NCBI RefSeq assembly: GCF_000967915.1
Contig: NC_022549.1
Span: forward strand, 1,476,366-1,540,365
DNA length: 64,000 nt
Source of the DNA: Paracholeplasma brassicae
Lineage (GTDB): Bacteria; Bacillota_I; Bacilli_A; Acholeplasmatales; UBA5453
Direction: 5' to 3'
The first letter of the stretch is position 1; every line of letters begins with the position of its first letter. Positions 1 through 8,632 of this stretch are shown piece after piece. The position numbers and the translations under genes were made by a program. The notes below the pieces were generated by a model, which saw nothing but the letters and a program-made list of their open reading frames with translations, did no database searches and was not told the DNA's origin.

Positions 1-826
1 TTTGGAACCCACTGACTAAAATGTCTTGAGGAATCTTTTTACCAGCTTCACTCATGATATTCATAAATGAGACGGCAATCGAGTCTCTCACACCAATGGC
101 GCCATCGACTTTTTTATCACTAAAATAGCTTGCAAAATGTTGTCTATTAACTGAAGTTGTTCCACTTGTTCTAAAGATTCTAGGTTCAAGATTGCTTTCT
201 TGCATGGCTCTTGAATAACCGAGTTCTTTTTGTTCGTTTACAGAATATTTACGAACCGTGCTGACGAGATAAATATCTTTTCGCCCCGCTTCAATCATTA
301 ACTTGGTAATTTCATACCCAGCTTTGTCGTAATCAATTGAAACACTTGGTACATTTTTATCGTTGTAAACCACGTTAGCCAACACCAGCGGAATTTCATT
401 TTCCTCTAATGTATCTTTAATTTGCTTCATATGTGCTAAATCAAGTTCATCATTTAGTAATAATACCCCATCAACTTGTTCAGCGACAATTTCTTTTAAT
501 AGGTCAATTACATTCACATCATCGTGCGCACTAAAAAGCTTCACAGAATAGCTATATTTCATAGCAATGTCTGCAATCCCCGCTAGCATTTCAGCCACAC
601 TCGCTCTTGTAATATCCGAGACTAAAACACCCACAGTTGTGGTTTTTCTGCTCGCTAAACCTCTTGCTATCGCATTTGGTCGATACCCTAATTCTTTAAT
701 CACTCTTAGCACACGATCCTTCGTATCTGCTTTCACTTTTTCTGGGTTATTTAAGACCCTAGAAACCGTTGCTAATGATACTCTAGCTGCTAGTGCGACT
801 TCATAAATTGTTACTTTTGAACTCAT
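1..826 (-). CDS. ccpA: LacI-family regulator, CcpA-like (C-terminus cut by window edge)
   Basis: About 275 N-terminal residues are present. The N-terminus has a LacI-type helix-turn-helix (VTIYEVALAARVSLATVSRV) followed by the hinge motif RPNAIARGLASRKTTTVGV, which is nearly the CcpA hinge of Bacillus. The periplasmic-binding-like domain follows (about residues 60 onward, SIDYDKAGYE). CcpA binds cre operators with HPr-Ser-P or Crh-Ser-P and controls carbon metabolism. The ATG at 824-826 has an AAGGAG ribosome site just upstream (831-840 on the complementary strand). A cre-like 14-mer lies 42 bp upstream, suggesting autoregulation. The HPr-like gene at 17394 keeps the regulatory serine, which fits a CcpA partner. 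A sugar-specific LacI regulator is the alternative. Family certain; CcpA assignment likely. Confidence 0.82.
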   Translation of the reverse strand, partial: MSSKVTIYEVALAARVSLATVSRVLNNPEKVKADTKDRVLRVIKELGYRPNAIARGLASRKTTTVGVLVSDITRASVAEMLAGIADIAMKYSYSVKLFSAHDDVNVIDLLKEIVAEQVDGVLLLNDELDLAHMKQIKDTLEENEIPLVLANVVYNDKNVPSVSIDYDKAGYEITKLMIEAGRKDIYLVSTVRKYSVNEQKELGYSRAMQESNLEPRIFRTSGTTSVNRQHFASYFSDKKVDGAIGVRDSIAVSFMNIMSEAGKKIPQDILVSGFQ

Positions 827-867
827 ACCCTCAACTCCTTTAATTTCTATTTAATTATAACACTTCG

Positions 868-881
868 TGTAAAGGCTTTCA
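868..881 (-). promoter_or_regulatory. cre-like operator upstream of the ccpA-like gene
   Basis: TGTAAAGGCTTTCA matches the cre consensus TGWAANCGNTNWCA at all but one fixed position (G for C at position 7). It lies 42 bp upstream of the regulator's start, where an autoregulatory operator would be expected. Binding is inferred only. Confidence 0.5.
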
Positions 882-932
882 AGCGTATTATGAAAATTTT
901 TTCATTCATGTTATTTTTTTCACATTCCGAAA

Positions 933-962
933 GAAAAAACCAACCACAAATGCGGTTGGTTT
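933..962 (-). terminator. Intrinsic terminator of the rpsP-rplS operon
   Basis: On the minus strand AACCAACC, an 8-nt loop and GGTTGGTT form a hairpin followed by a T run. It sits 17 bp past the rplS stop codon. Confidence 0.85.
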
Positions 963-978
963 GTCAATCTTAATAAAA

Positions 979-1341
979 TTACTTTTGACGTTTTTCTTTG
1001 ATACGTGACGCCTTAGCTGAAAGTGTTCTGATGTAGTTAAGTTTAGCTCTACGAACTTTACCGCTACGTGCAACTTCTAGCTTGTCAATTGATGGGCTGT
1101 TCACTGGGAACGTACGTTCAACACCAACACCGTATGAAACTTTACGTACTGTAAATGTTTCACTGATACCGCCACCTTGACGTTTAATTACCAATCCTTC
1201 AAATAATTGGATACGTTCGCGGTTACCTTCTTTAATTTTTACATACACTTTTACAGTATCACCTGGATAGAAAGTTGGAACTTCCTTGATGTATGCTTGT
1301 GTTAGTTCAGCAATCAATGCTTGACCTTTTGCTCTTGCCAT
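979..1341 (-). CDS. rplS: 50S ribosomal protein L19
   Basis: The 120-residue protein matches L19 throughout ([48 protein letters not shown]). L19 lies at the 30S-50S interface. The frame is open ten codons further upstream, but the start at MARAKGQ (1341) is preferred: it follows AGGAGTG at good spacing and gives the family length. It is the last gene of rpsP-khpA-rimM-trmD-rplS. The 140-nt gap from trmD holds a conserved-looking leader, so it may be regulated separately from the upstream genes. Confidence 0.97.
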   Translation of the reverse strand: MARAKGQALIAELTQAYIKEVPTFYPGDTVKVYVKIKEGNRERIQLFEGLVIKRQGGGISETFTVRKVSYGVGVERTFPVNSPSIDKLEVARSGKVRRAKLNYIRTLSAKASRIKEKRQK

Positions 1342-1440
1342 TGTATTCACTCCTACTCTTCCAGTGTTCATAAAGGATTCTCTAGCGGACCACTGTGCTT
1401 TACCGATTTACGGCATTTGAAATTATATCATAGATATAGA
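1342..1440 (-). promoter_or_regulatory. rplS: Possible L19 autoregulatory leader
   Basis: The untranslated region between trmD and rplS has mixed-GC stretches unlike AT-rich spacer. On the minus strand CCGTAAATCGG (a short hairpin) is followed by AGTGGTCCGCT and AACACTGG before the AGGAGTG ribosome site. AGTGGTC and AACACTGG could partly pair. Firmicutes are known to have L19 leader RNAs at this place. I match it by position and composition, not by a covariance model. Confidence 0.4.
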
Positions 1441-1482
1441 AATACATCAAGTCTTTTTGTTTCTTTTTTCTTGATTCTATTT

Positions 1483-2214
1483 TTATTCTTTAATATTCGA
1501 CTCTTTTTTGATTTCTTCAAGCATTTTAATATCTTCTTTATCAAGTGGAAATCCGTTTAATAAATCTGGACGTTTTAAAAATGTTTGTTTCAGTGATTGA
1601 TATCGTCGCCAACGATCAATCTCTTTATGGTTTCCTGAAGTCAAAACCTCTGGAACTTCCTTACCTTCGTAAGAAAACGGTTTGGTGTAATGTGGGTGTT
1701 CTAGTAATCCCATATGAAACGAATCCTGTTCATAAGAATCTTTCTTGATTACGCCATCTTGAAGTCTTGCTAATGCATCGGTAATGACCATTGCAGCAAG
1801 TTCACCACCCGTTAGAACATAATCGCCAATCGATACTTCTTCATCAACCATGTCGTGAACGCGTTCATCAATGCCCTCATAATGACCGCATAGAATAATA
1901 ATGTGTTGTTTTTGTTGAAGTTCGATTGCTCGTTGTTGGTTGAATGTTTTACCCCTAGGCGAGGTCAACATGACGTGTGTTTGTTCGTTTCTAAGGTTTT
2001 TTAAAGCTAAATAAAATGGTGGAAATTGTAAAACCATCCCAGCCCCACCACCATAAGGTGTATCATCTACTTTATTGTGTTTTAATACACTATAATCTCT
2101 TAAATCAATCACATTGATTTCAATCAGATTCTGAAGTACTGCACGCTTCATGATCGATTCGTTGAACATTGGTTTAATCATTTCTGGGAAAATGGTAATA
2201 ATGTCAATTCTCAT
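1483..2214 (-). CDS. trmD: tRNA (guanine-N1-)-methyltransferase TrmD
   Basis: The 243-residue SPOUT methyltransferase makes m1G37 in tRNAs that read CNN and GNN codons, preventing +1 frameshifts. The trefoil-knot motifs are present: LCGHYEGIDERV and SIGDYVLTGGELAAM. The N-terminal MRIDIITIFPEM is typical. Its start overlaps the rimM stop by four bases, implying translational coupling. Length and sequence are normal. Confidence 0.98.
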   Translation of the reverse strand: MRIDIITIFPEMIKPMFNESIMKRAVLQNLIEINVIDLRDYSVLKHNKVDDTPYGGGAGMVLQFPPFYLALKNLRNEQTHVMLTSPRGKTFNQQRAIELQQKQHIIILCGHYEGIDERVHDMVDEEVSIGDYVLTGGELAAMVITDALARLQDGVIKKDSYEQDSFHMGLLEHPHYTKPFSYEGKEVPEVLTSGNHKEIDRWRRYQSLKQTFLKRPDLLNGFPLDKEDIKMLEEIKKESNIKE

Positions 2215-2693
2215 AACAAGCCTTCGATTTCTTCGATTTTAATTGACTGGTCATTAATTTCTTTAATAAATGCACTTACAAATGGAATTAAAACCATCTT
2301 CTCGCTCGTTTTAACTTGTAGTAAGTGCCCTTGTGGCACATCCATGACGTCATTAACGATACCGATCAATTCATTGTTTTTATTATAGACGTTTAAGCCA
2401 ATCAAGTCTTTATAATGATACTCATCTTCTTTTAAGACTGGTTTTTCATCAGTATAGATTAAAGAACCTTTCAAATACTCGATGTCATTAATGTCATCAA
2501 TCCCTTGAAATTTAATAATTAATCCTTGATTGAATTTCCTAACAGCTTTAATCGTAAACTCTCTTTTTTCTTCTTTATCGAACAAATACACTGTTTTTCC
2601 CACAACAAAACGATCAAAGTCCGAATCCGTTTTTACTTTGACTTCGCCTCGAATGCCGTGTGTATTAATCATTCTTCCAATTTCATAACTCAT
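2211..2693 (-). CDS. rimM: 16S rRNA processing protein RimM
   Basis: The 160-residue protein has the RimM N-terminal beta-barrel (YEIGRMINTHGIRGEVKV) and the C-terminal PRC-barrel (YHYKDLIGLNVYNKN, GIVNDVMDVPQGHLLQV). It binds S19 and helps 30S head assembly. It is in the conserved rpsP-rimM-trmD-rplS order and overlaps trmD by four bases. Confidence 0.96.
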   Translation of the reverse strand: MSYEIGRMINTHGIRGEVKVKTDSDFDRFVVGKTVYLFDKEEKREFTIKAVRKFNQGLIIKFQGIDDINDIEYLKGSLIYTDEKPVLKEDEYHYKDLIGLNVYNKNNELIGIVNDVMDVPQGHLLQVKTSEKMVLIPFVSAFIKEINDQSIKIEEIEGLL

Positions 2694-2753
2694 CGTATCA
2701 CCACCTACATTATAGTCCCTTTTTAAAAATAAAAAAAGAGATATTATCTCCTT

Positions 2754-3002
2754 TTAAAATGCATCAATATCAATGCGAACGTGCTTGCCTTCTTTAGAAG
2801 CACCAGCATACACAATTGTACGAATGGCAGAAGCAATCTTTCCACCTTTACCAATCACACGACCAAGGTCATCTTCATGGACTAGGACTTGAATTGCTAA
2901 TTCATTGCCATCATCCGCTAGTGTTTTAACAAGTACATCCTCAGGGTGAAGCACTAATGGCGTTACCATGTTTTTAATTAATACATCATAATTTATAGCC
3001 AT
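2754..3002 (-). CDS. khpA: KH-domain RNA-binding protein KhpA (YlqC)
   Basis: The 82-residue protein is a single KH domain with the GxxG loop in LGRVIGKGGKIASAIRTIV. KhpA works with KhpB as a broad RNA chaperone in Firmicutes. It is inserted between rpsP and rimM as in Bacillus and its relatives. The start at 3002 follows an AGGGAGG ribosome site. Confidence 0.95.
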   Translation of the reverse strand: MAINYDVLIKNMVTPLVLHPEDVLVKTLADDGNELAIQVLVHEDDLGRVIGKGGKIASAIRTIVYAGASKEGKHVRIDIDAF

Positions 3003-3023
3003 TTTTTTCCCCTCCCTTTGGTT

Positions 3024-3269
3024 TTACTTATCTAAGATAGAATACTTTTTAAATAAACTTTTAACAGTTTCAGTTGGTTTTGCACCATTAGCAATCCATT
3101 TAGCAGCTTTTTCTTTATCGATATTCACTAAAGCAGGTGTTTGTAGTGGATCATATGTTCCAATGATTTCTAAAAACTTTCCGTCTCTTGGTGAAGTCAC
3201 GTCAGCAGCAACTACACGGTAAAATGGTTTTTTATTTGAACCAAAACGTTGTAATCTGATTTTTACCAT
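3024..3269 (-). CDS. rpsP: 30S ribosomal protein S16
   Basis: The 81-residue S16 matches the family ([36 protein letters not shown]). An in-frame TTG lies three codons upstream, but the ATG at 3269 is preferred because AAAGGAG lies at the right distance and MVKIRL is the universal S16 N-terminus. It is the first gene of the operon, with a near-consensus promoter upstream. Confidence 0.97.
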   Translation of the reverse strand: MVKIRLQRFGSNKKPFYRVVAADVTSPRDGKFLEIIGTYDPLQTPALVNIDKEKAAKWIANGAKPTETVKSLFKKYSILDK

Positions 3270-3298
3270 ATTATTCAACTCCTTTTACATCTAGTCTT

Positions 3299-3326
3299 AT
3301 TATACGGATTTAAAATTATATGTCAA
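3299..3326 (-). promoter_or_regulatory. Sigma-A-type promoter of the rpsP operon
   Basis: On the minus strand TTGACA (3321-3326) and TATAAT (3299-3304) are separated by 16 bp, directly upstream of rpsP. Confidence 0.85.
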
Positions 3327-3337
3327 GTATTTTTCCT

Positions 3338-3571
3338 TTACACTTCGAAAATTATTTTTTGATTCTCTAGTAGCGAAGGTTCATATCTTATGATTCCCTT
3401 CATTTGTTCTAATTTACGTTTAATGTCTTTTTCATTGGCACGATCAAAATAAATCGTTAGAAACTTAAGCCGCGTCGAGTTATAAGTCACATTCACGTCT
3501 AATTGTTCTACTTTTTTAATGGCTTCTTTATTTTTATAATACACAATATATGAAATCCGATCAATGCGCAT
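3338..3571 (-). CDS. ylbG: YlbG-family protein (DUF2129)
   Basis: From MRIDRISYIVYY the 77-residue protein matches the small YlbG/DUF2129 family (YNSTRLKFLTIYF, KGIIRYEPS). The function is unknown in the literature I know. The open frame extends 29 codons further up inside ylbF; the start at 3571 gives the family length and an 11-bp overlap with the ylbF stop, so the two are probably coupled. The pair is also adjacent in Bacillus. Confidence 0.85.
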   Translation of the reverse strand: MRIDRISYIVYYKNKEAIKKVEQLDVNVTYNSTRLKFLTIYFDRANEKDIKRKLEQMKGIIRYEPSLLENQKIIFEV

Positions 3572-3956
3572 GACAACTTCCCTCTTTCGTGAATCCAAAT
3601 TCATTTGGTGTCTTGATGTGTGATGAAACCATCTCACCAAGTGTTCTAGATATTTCATCTAATTCTTTTTGGATTAAACTCTCTAATTCAATGTACTTTT
3701 TCACTTCTTCTTTTTCAAATAAAACGCGCTTATCTAGCGCAAAACGTTTAACGGTTTCTTTGAAGTCTGGGTGGTAAGTCCCACCGGTCTCCATTATTGT
3801 ATTATACGCATCGCTGGCTTTTTTAAATGCCATAATCTCTTCTTTATACTTCGAATCGATTTCTATTTTGAGTTTAATTAAATTTTGATACGTCTCACTT
3901 GACTTAATCTCGTCTGCAACTTCGTATGCTTTAAATATGATTGCCATTCTATCCAT
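3561..3956 (-). CDS. ylbF: YlbF/YmcA-family protein (RicF-like)
   Basis: The 131-residue helical protein matches the YlbF family (AYEVADEIKSSETYQNL, DSKYKEEIMAFKKA, LGEMVSS). In Bacillus, YlbF (RicF) with YmcA and YaaT forms the Y-complex that directs RNase Y mRNA processing and carries Fe-S clusters. The single Cys near the C-terminus (SCHAH) could be a cluster ligand. The start at 3956 follows AGGGTG. It is followed by ylbG with overlap. Confidence 0.85.
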   Translation of the reverse strand: MDRMAIIFKAYEVADEIKSSETYQNLIKLKIEIDSKYKEEIMAFKKASDAYNTIMETGGTYHPDFKETVKRFALDKRVLFEKEEVKKYIELESLIQKELDEISRTLGEMVSSHIKTPNEFGFTKEGSCHAH

Positions 3957-4123
3957 AGTTTCACCCTACTATAACTATACTTTTTTTTATGCTTAATGTC
4001 AAAATAAAGAGAAAAAATACACATTTTTATTACGCATTATTAAACTTGCATCCGTTTTTTTTGAAATCAATCCGGTTTTCTTAGAAACAACTTATGATAT
4101 AATTATTATGAGGTGTTTAATCC

Positions 4124-4705
4124 ATGATTTTAATGAAAGATATCATTAGAGAAGGCCATCCGACTCTAACTAAAAAAGCAGCCCCTGTCAAACTTCCAGT
4201 TTCGATTGCCGATCGTAACCTTGGCTTTTCACTACTTCAATACGTCATTAATTCACAAGATGATGAACTAGCCAAAAAGTACGGATTACGTGCTGGTGTA
4301 GGGTTAGCTGCCCCACAAATTAATGTATCAAAACGAATGTTTGCAATGCACGTACACGATCTTGATGGAAAACTCTATTCTATGATTGTTGTTAATCCAG
4401 TCATCACACACCATTCAAGAGAAATGACTTATATTCCAGGTGGTGAGGGCTGTTTATCGGTTGATAGAGAAACCGAAGGCATCACACCTAGATACGTTTC
4501 AATTCGCATGAAAGCCTATATTTATGATTTACAGTCCAATGACTTTGTTTTAAGAGAAATGGATTTGGATGGCTATCCTGCGACTGTGTTCCAACACGAA
4601 TACGATCATTTAGACGGTATCATGTACACAACGAAACTTTATCTTGAGGTTCCAGGTGCTACACCGCTATTTGATTTGTACGAAACTGAAGAAGACGAAA
4701 TCTAA
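4124..4705 (+). CDS. def: Peptide deformylase
   Basis: The 193-residue type II deformylase removes the formyl group from nascent N-terminal Met. All three metal-site motifs are present: GVGLAAPQ, EGCLSV (Cys ligand) and QHEYDHLDG (two His ligands and catalytic Glu). A GAGGTG ribosome site lies 8 bp before the ATG. A TATAAT box at 4098-4103 is the probable -10. It is a single-gene transcript ended by a strong hairpin. Confidence 0.97.
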   Translation: MILMKDIIREGHPTLTKKAAPVKLPVSIADRNLGFSLLQYVINSQDDELAKKYGLRAGVGLAAPQINVSKRMFAMHVHDLDGKLYSMIVVNPVITHHSREMTYIPGGEGCLSVDRETEGITPRYVSIRMKAYIYDLQSNDFVLREMDLDGYPATVFQHEYDHLDGIMYTTKLYLEVPGATPLFDLYETEEDEI

Positions 4706-4706
4706 G

Positions 4707-4741
4707 AAAAAAAGCAGCTAGGCGACTAGTTGCTTTTTTTT
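4707..4741 (+). terminator. Bidirectional intrinsic terminator after def
   Basis: AAAAAAGCAGCTAG, GCGA and CTAGTTGCTTTTTT form a long near-perfect hairpin with A and T tracts on the two sides, so it can also serve the convergent gene at 4756. Confidence 0.9.
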
Positions 4742-4755
4742 GTGGTGAGAGATGA

Positions 4756-5052
4756 TCAATCACCCTTATAAACTTTAACTGAAACAATTAAGCTTATCAC
4801 GATAAATCCAAGAATAATCCAATTATAGAGTTGCATATTTTCAATAACGGATGCGATTAACGCCGTGATAAAAACAAGTGTTGCCGTAACCGCGAGAAAA
4901 TTAGAGGTCACATTCAAAACTTTTTGAATAAGCGGGCGATGAAACGTGCGTTCAAAATAGAAATTTGCAAGAACACTAATTATCAGCATACCCATACCGA
5001 TAAACACCAAATGCCAAATCATTTCAGTAATTAAAAACTCCCAAAAACCCAT
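4756..5052 (-). CDS. Small integral membrane protein, unknown
   Basis: The 98-residue protein has three hydrophobic segments (about residues 8-28, 48-68 and 74-92). The short basic loop between the first two (YFERTFHRPLIQKVLN) would face the cytoplasm. I recognise no family. It is preceded by the TIM-barrel gene with a 23-bp gap and is probably cotranscribed with it and the thiI pair. Confidence 0.7.
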   Translation of the reverse strand: MGFWEFLITEMIWHLVFIGMGMLIISVLANFYFERTFHRPLIQKVLNVTSNFLAVTATLVFITALIASVIENMQLYNWIILGFIVISLIVSVKVYKGD

Positions 5053-5075
5053 GTCATCATCCCTTCGATTAACTA

Positions 5076-5954
5076 CTACTCAATTATTTTTTCTATGATG
5101 GTTTTTTCCGCTTTTAGTAACATACCATAAGTCAATTGACTCTCTTGGTTAAGCCCTAATTTAGAATCCATTTTTAAATAGCGTTCTTTGTTGCTTTTTT
5201 TCTTTGATAAAAATGCAAATATAGATTTTTTTTCATATGATTTATCTCTATTTTGTAGATAGTCAGTTAGATTGTTATCTAGCATAATAAAGCCCTTAAA
5301 CTTGTCTCTTTTAAGCTTCTTAATTATGTCAATGATGTTTGTAGTACCTAAACCAATCAAACACGCTTCAAAATCCTTCGTAATATCATTAATTTTAACA
5401 CTTGAAAGAACGTTTCTTAGTAATCGATATACGGTGGTAGTTGAAATCTGATTTTGATAAAACATAGTACCATCGTAGATGAAATTTATCTGTTTTATGT
5501 TCGATACTAGATACGCTAAATGCCCAGATAAGTAACCTTCTCTGTAATTAAATGAAAGTTCAAACTTCGATTTTTTAGTCAGTTGATAGACCTTTTTTAT
5601 CCAGTCCAGTAACATCGTTGATTGCGTATCAAAATCATCAATTTGAGGTAATTTGATTGACACAACTTTTGCGTGTAAATTATCTGCGTTCGAAAATGCC
5701 TTTTCGATGATACTGAAGCTTTCGTCTTCTAAAATGTGGTATTGATCGTATGAAATTTCAACAACCGAGACAGTGAGTTTGTTTTGTTTTAACAGTTCAT
5801 TTGCTCGTTTAATGTCTGATTCACTTAATTCGTGAATCATTTTTTCGTCAATTTTTCTTAGACCTATGTATTTCATATCCAATTCTTTAGCAATGCGTAG
5901 TTGTTCTTCAAGACCTGATTTTTCTAAGTCGAAGAATCCAGAGATATATGACAT
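5076..5954 (-). CDS. Sugar-phosphate isomerase/epimerase-like TIM-barrel protein
   Basis: The 292-residue protein resembles xylose-isomerase-like TIM barrels (AP endonuclease 2 superfamily): an N-terminal segment IAKELDMKYIGLRKI, then KVVSIKLPQID, KFELSFNYREGY and FKGFIMLDNNL. These sit where beta strands of the barrel are expected. The metal-binding Glu/His set is not clear, so activity cannot be claimed. It begins 5 bp after the rRNA methyltransferase gene and is in its operon. Confidence 0.6.
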   Translation of the reverse strand: MSYISGFFDLEKSGLEEQLRIAKELDMKYIGLRKIDEKMIHELSESDIKRANELLKQNKLTVSVVEISYDQYHILEDESFSIIEKAFSNADNLHAKVVSIKLPQIDDFDTQSTMLLDWIKKVYQLTKKSKFELSFNYREGYLSGHLAYLVSNIKQINFIYDGTMFYQNQISTTTVYRLLRNVLSSVKINDITKDFEACLIGLGTTNIIDIIKKLKRDKFKGFIMLDNNLTDYLQNRDKSYEKKSIFAFLSKKKSNKERYLKMDSKLGLNQESQLTYGMLLKAEKTIIEKIIE

Positions 5955-5958
5955 TCAA

Positions 5959-6663
5959 TCACACCTGCCATTCGTACATGATGATTGAACCAGCTACCCC
6001 AACATTTAATGATTCGATGTGACTGGTTTCAATCATTACTTTATAGTCTGCTAAATCGAGTATTTCTTGTTTGATTCCTTGTCCTTCATTACCAAGCACA
6101 AGGACTAACTTATCACTAGGTATTATTTCTTTTAATTTCAGGGACCCATAACTAGAGGTTGCGTAAACTTTGTAACCTAGTTTTTTAAGCTGTTCGATAC
6201 GTTCAATTAGAGGTGCTTTAATTAAACTTGCGTAAAAAATATTACCTTGGGTTGCTCTAATGGTTCGTTCATGATAGAAATCAACGGTTTGATGGCTCGC
6301 AATAATGGTTGAAAAACCAAAGCCGACCGCACTTCTTATAAGTGTTCCTAGATTTCCTGGATCTTGAACATCATCAAGCATTAAAATCTTGTTTGACAGC
6401 GTCGGGTATTCTTTTTTCTTACAAATGGCTAGCACATCTGAAGGTGTTTCTGTTAAGGACAATTCCCTCATCAATTCTTCTGAAATCAATAATCCCTCTT
6501 TATTTGGATTAGATGTATAAATTTCCAACGTAAAGCCATTTTTCTTTGCCTCTTCAAGTGAGTGTTCTCCGTATACGAGAAAGCTGTTTGACTGGTCTCG
6601 ATACTTTTTTGATTGAAGCTTAAACAACCATTTTATTCTTGCGTTATCTCTTGAACTAATCAT
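5959..6663 (-). CDS. TrmH/SpoU-family RNA 2'-O-methyltransferase
   Basis: The protein of about 234 residues has an N-terminal substrate-binding domain (NSFLVYGEHSLEEAKKNGF) and a SPOUT domain. Its motifs are LDDVQDPGNLGTLIRSA, LVLGNEGQGI and SLNVGVAGSIIMYE. These are typical of 23S rRNA or tRNA ribose methyltransferases. The start is set at 6663 (MISSRDNARIKWL) because GGGAGG lies 8 bp upstream; it overlaps the thiI stop by 8 bp. The exact target nucleotide cannot be told. Confidence 0.9.
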   Translation of the reverse strand: MISSRDNARIKWLFKLQSKKYRDQSNSFLVYGEHSLEEAKKNGFTLEIYTSNPNKEGLLISEELMRELSLTETPSDVLAICKKKEYPTLSNKILMLDDVQDPGNLGTLIRSAVGFGFSTIIASHQTVDFYHERTIRATQGNIFYASLIKAPLIERIEQLKKLGYKVYATSSYGSLKLKEIIPSDKLVLVLGNEGQGIKQEILDLADYKVMIETSHIESLNVGVAGSIIMYEWQV

Positions 6664-7903
6664 GATTGATTGCCTCCCATGCCTCTTCAACAGTAAACCC
6701 ATGCAGCGTCAAATCAAACGTTGAAGTTGGTGTTACAATGAAGGTTCTTGTTTGTTCAATAACTTGATCAATAAGTGCTTCATAACCAACAAAAAACGAT
6801 TCATAGTAGGCAGCTTTTTTCCCACTCGGTTTGGTTGCTGGTTCTTTTGGCACATAGACGGTGCAACAATCCTCAAATGGTTGGATTGATACGTCATATG
6901 TGTCAATTATTTTTGAGATACTTACAATGTCTTGTTTATCGTAAGTAATTAATGGTCTTAGAATTGGAATGGTCGTCACTTCTTCAATGGTTTTCATTGA
7001 ATCGAGTGTTTGAGATGCCACTTGACCGACCGACTCACCGGTAATTAATACCAACGCTTTTCTCTTTAGAGCTAATTTTTCAGCAATACGAAACATCATA
7101 CGTCTCATCACTGTAATCATATAAGGTTCGTAAATATCTGTCAAAATACGTTCGTGTATAATCGAAAAAGGGACCATATGGACCTTGTATTCATGTCTTG
7201 GTGCGAATATCGCAATTTTTTTGGCTAGATCCAGCACTTTTTGTGCCGATTCAATCGAAGTCATTGGCGTAGATTCAAAATGAATCCCTTCATTCTCAAT
7301 GCCTTGTTTCATTGCCAAATAACTAGCTACAGGGGAATCAATACCACCACTTAATAAGCATAGTCCTTTCCCAGCTACCCCAACAGGAAAGCCACCCATA
7401 CCTTTGATTGAATCTAGGTAAACATAGGACTTATCTTCTCTAAGTTCAATATAGACCGTTATCTCCGGATTAATCATTTGCACTTTGTAAATGCCATCAA
7501 GTGCCTTTAAAACCATTCCAGCAACGTGCCTTGAAATTTCTTGTGACGTGAACGGAAAGTTTTTGTCTGCGCGCTTACTTTCAAACTTAATCGTCGATCC
7601 TGGTTTGGCTTTTTGATTTAACAGCTCAACTGTGACTTCTTTTATCGCCTCTAGGGTTGATTCACACTCTACGACGAAGCTGTAAGAACCAATACCAGCA
7701 ATTCGATTCAATCGCTCTTTAACAACACTTTCTTGAACTTCATTGATATTTAAATACACGCGATCGTGTCTTTTATCCATCGTGATGTTTAAATCTTTTA
7801 TATTTAATTTGATTGCTGCTATCATGCGTTCAATAAAGACACGCTTGTTTTTCCCCTTTAACATTAAATCGCCAAAGCGGATTAAAACCTTAGTATATTT
7901 CAT
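6656..7903 (-). CDS. thiI: tRNA sulfurtransferase ThiI
   Basis: The 415-residue protein has an N-terminal ferredoxin-like/THUMP region (MKYTKVLIRFGDLMLKGKN) and a PP-loop ATPase with LSGGIDSPVASYLAMKQG near residue 185. It makes 4-thiouridine at tRNA position 8. The rhodanese domain of the E. coli protein is absent, as in Firmicutes, so sulfur must come from a partner cysteine desulfurase; sufS at 25333 is the one visible here. The conserved EDCC motif is at about residue 345. Confidence 0.96.
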   Translation of the reverse strand: MKYTKVLIRFGDLMLKGKNKRVFIERMIAAIKLNIKDLNITMDKRHDRVYLNINEVQESVVKERLNRIAGIGSYSFVVECESTLEAIKEVTVELLNQKAKPGSTIKFESKRADKNFPFTSQEISRHVAGMVLKALDGIYKVQMINPEITVYIELREDKSYVYLDSIKGMGGFPVGVAGKGLCLLSGGIDSPVASYLAMKQGIENEGIHFESTPMTSIESAQKVLDLAKKIAIFAPRHEYKVHMVPFSIIHERILTDIYEPYMITVMRRMMFRIAEKLALKRKALVLITGESVGQVASQTLDSMKTIEEVTTIPILRPLITYDKQDIVSISKIIDTYDVSIQPFEDCCTVYVPKEPATKPSGKKAAYYESFFVGYEALIDQVIEQTRTFIVTPTSTFDLTLHGFTVEEAWEAINHD

Positions 7904-7991
7904 TTTATTATCACCATAACTATTTTAACATATTTATTCGACACTAATGGTATAATATATAAGAATATTCCAAAAGAAAGAAGGAACAACC

Positions 7992-8438
7992 ATGAATCAA
8001 TTACTACTAGAAAGTGCCGCAGGTTTATTTGAAGAATCTGAAAATAATATTTCATTGCTATCAAACGCAAGTGCCTTTGTTAAAGCTTACGTTGAGGATT
8101 TAAACTGGGCTGGTTTCTATCTGTTTGAAAACAACCATCTAATCTTAGGTCCATTCCAAGGCCTACCAGCCTGTGTTAAAATTGAAGTTGGCAAAGGAGT
8201 GTGTGGCACCTCATTCAAAGAAGAAAAAACATTAAACGTAGCTGATGTTCATCAATTCGATGGTCACATAGCATGCGATTCGAATTCGAACTCTGAACTA
8301 GTGATTCCACTAATTAAAAATGGCGTAAAAATCGGTGTGTTTGATATCGATAGTCCCATCCATAACCGTTTCGATTTAGAAACCGAACAGTTTTTAACGG
8401 AAATTTCAAAACTAATACTTAAGTATTATCAAATTTGA
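7992..8438 (+). CDS. GAF-domain free methionine-(R)-sulfoxide reductase
   Basis: The 148-residue single GAF domain keeps the three redox Cys positions of fRMsr enzymes (PACV, GVCGT, HIACD) and the NWAGFYL motif. These enzymes reduce free Met-(R)-sulfoxide. TATAAT at 7951-7956 is a probable -10 and AAGAAGG the ribosome site. The Bacillus homologue YtsP is also next to rpsD, which supports the call. Confidence 0.9.
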   Translation: MNQLLLESAAGLFEESENNISLLSNASAFVKAYVEDLNWAGFYLFENNHLILGPFQGLPACVKIEVGKGVCGTSFKEEKTLNVADVHQFDGHIACDSNSNSELVIPLIKNGVKIGVFDIDSPIHNRFDLETEQFLTEISKLILKYYQI

Positions 8439-8467
8439 TTGACATTTCTTAAATAAAGATATATAAT
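8439..8467 (+). promoter_or_regulatory. Promoter of rpsD
   Basis: TTGACA at 8439-8444 and TATAAT at 8462-8467 are both consensus, with a 17-bp spacer. The -35 begins right at the stop codon of the upstream gene. Confidence 0.92.
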
Positions 8468-8473
8468 ATCACT

Positions 8474-8632
8474 TGTCGGTAAAAGCAGGCAATAATTAAA
8501 TTATAAGAATTAGATCACATCCCAGCAGGGGCAACAAGTAACCTTTCTGCTTTAAGGTGAAAGTGAAATGTCGATCTCCTTGTAGTTATTAATGCATTTT
8601 TTACCACCAAAACTATAAGGAGGTAAAAAATT
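8474..8632 (+). ncRNA. rpsD 5' leader, probable S4-binding autoregulatory RNA
   Basis: The transcript start near 8474 leaves a leader of about 155 nt. GGTAAAAGCA (8477 on) can pair with TGCATTTTTTACC (8592-8605), closing the structure, and further arms lie inside. The ribosome site AAGGAGG comes just after the closing stem. Firmicute rpsD leaders are bound by S4 to repress translation; assignment to that family is by position and fold, not model score. Confidence 0.65.
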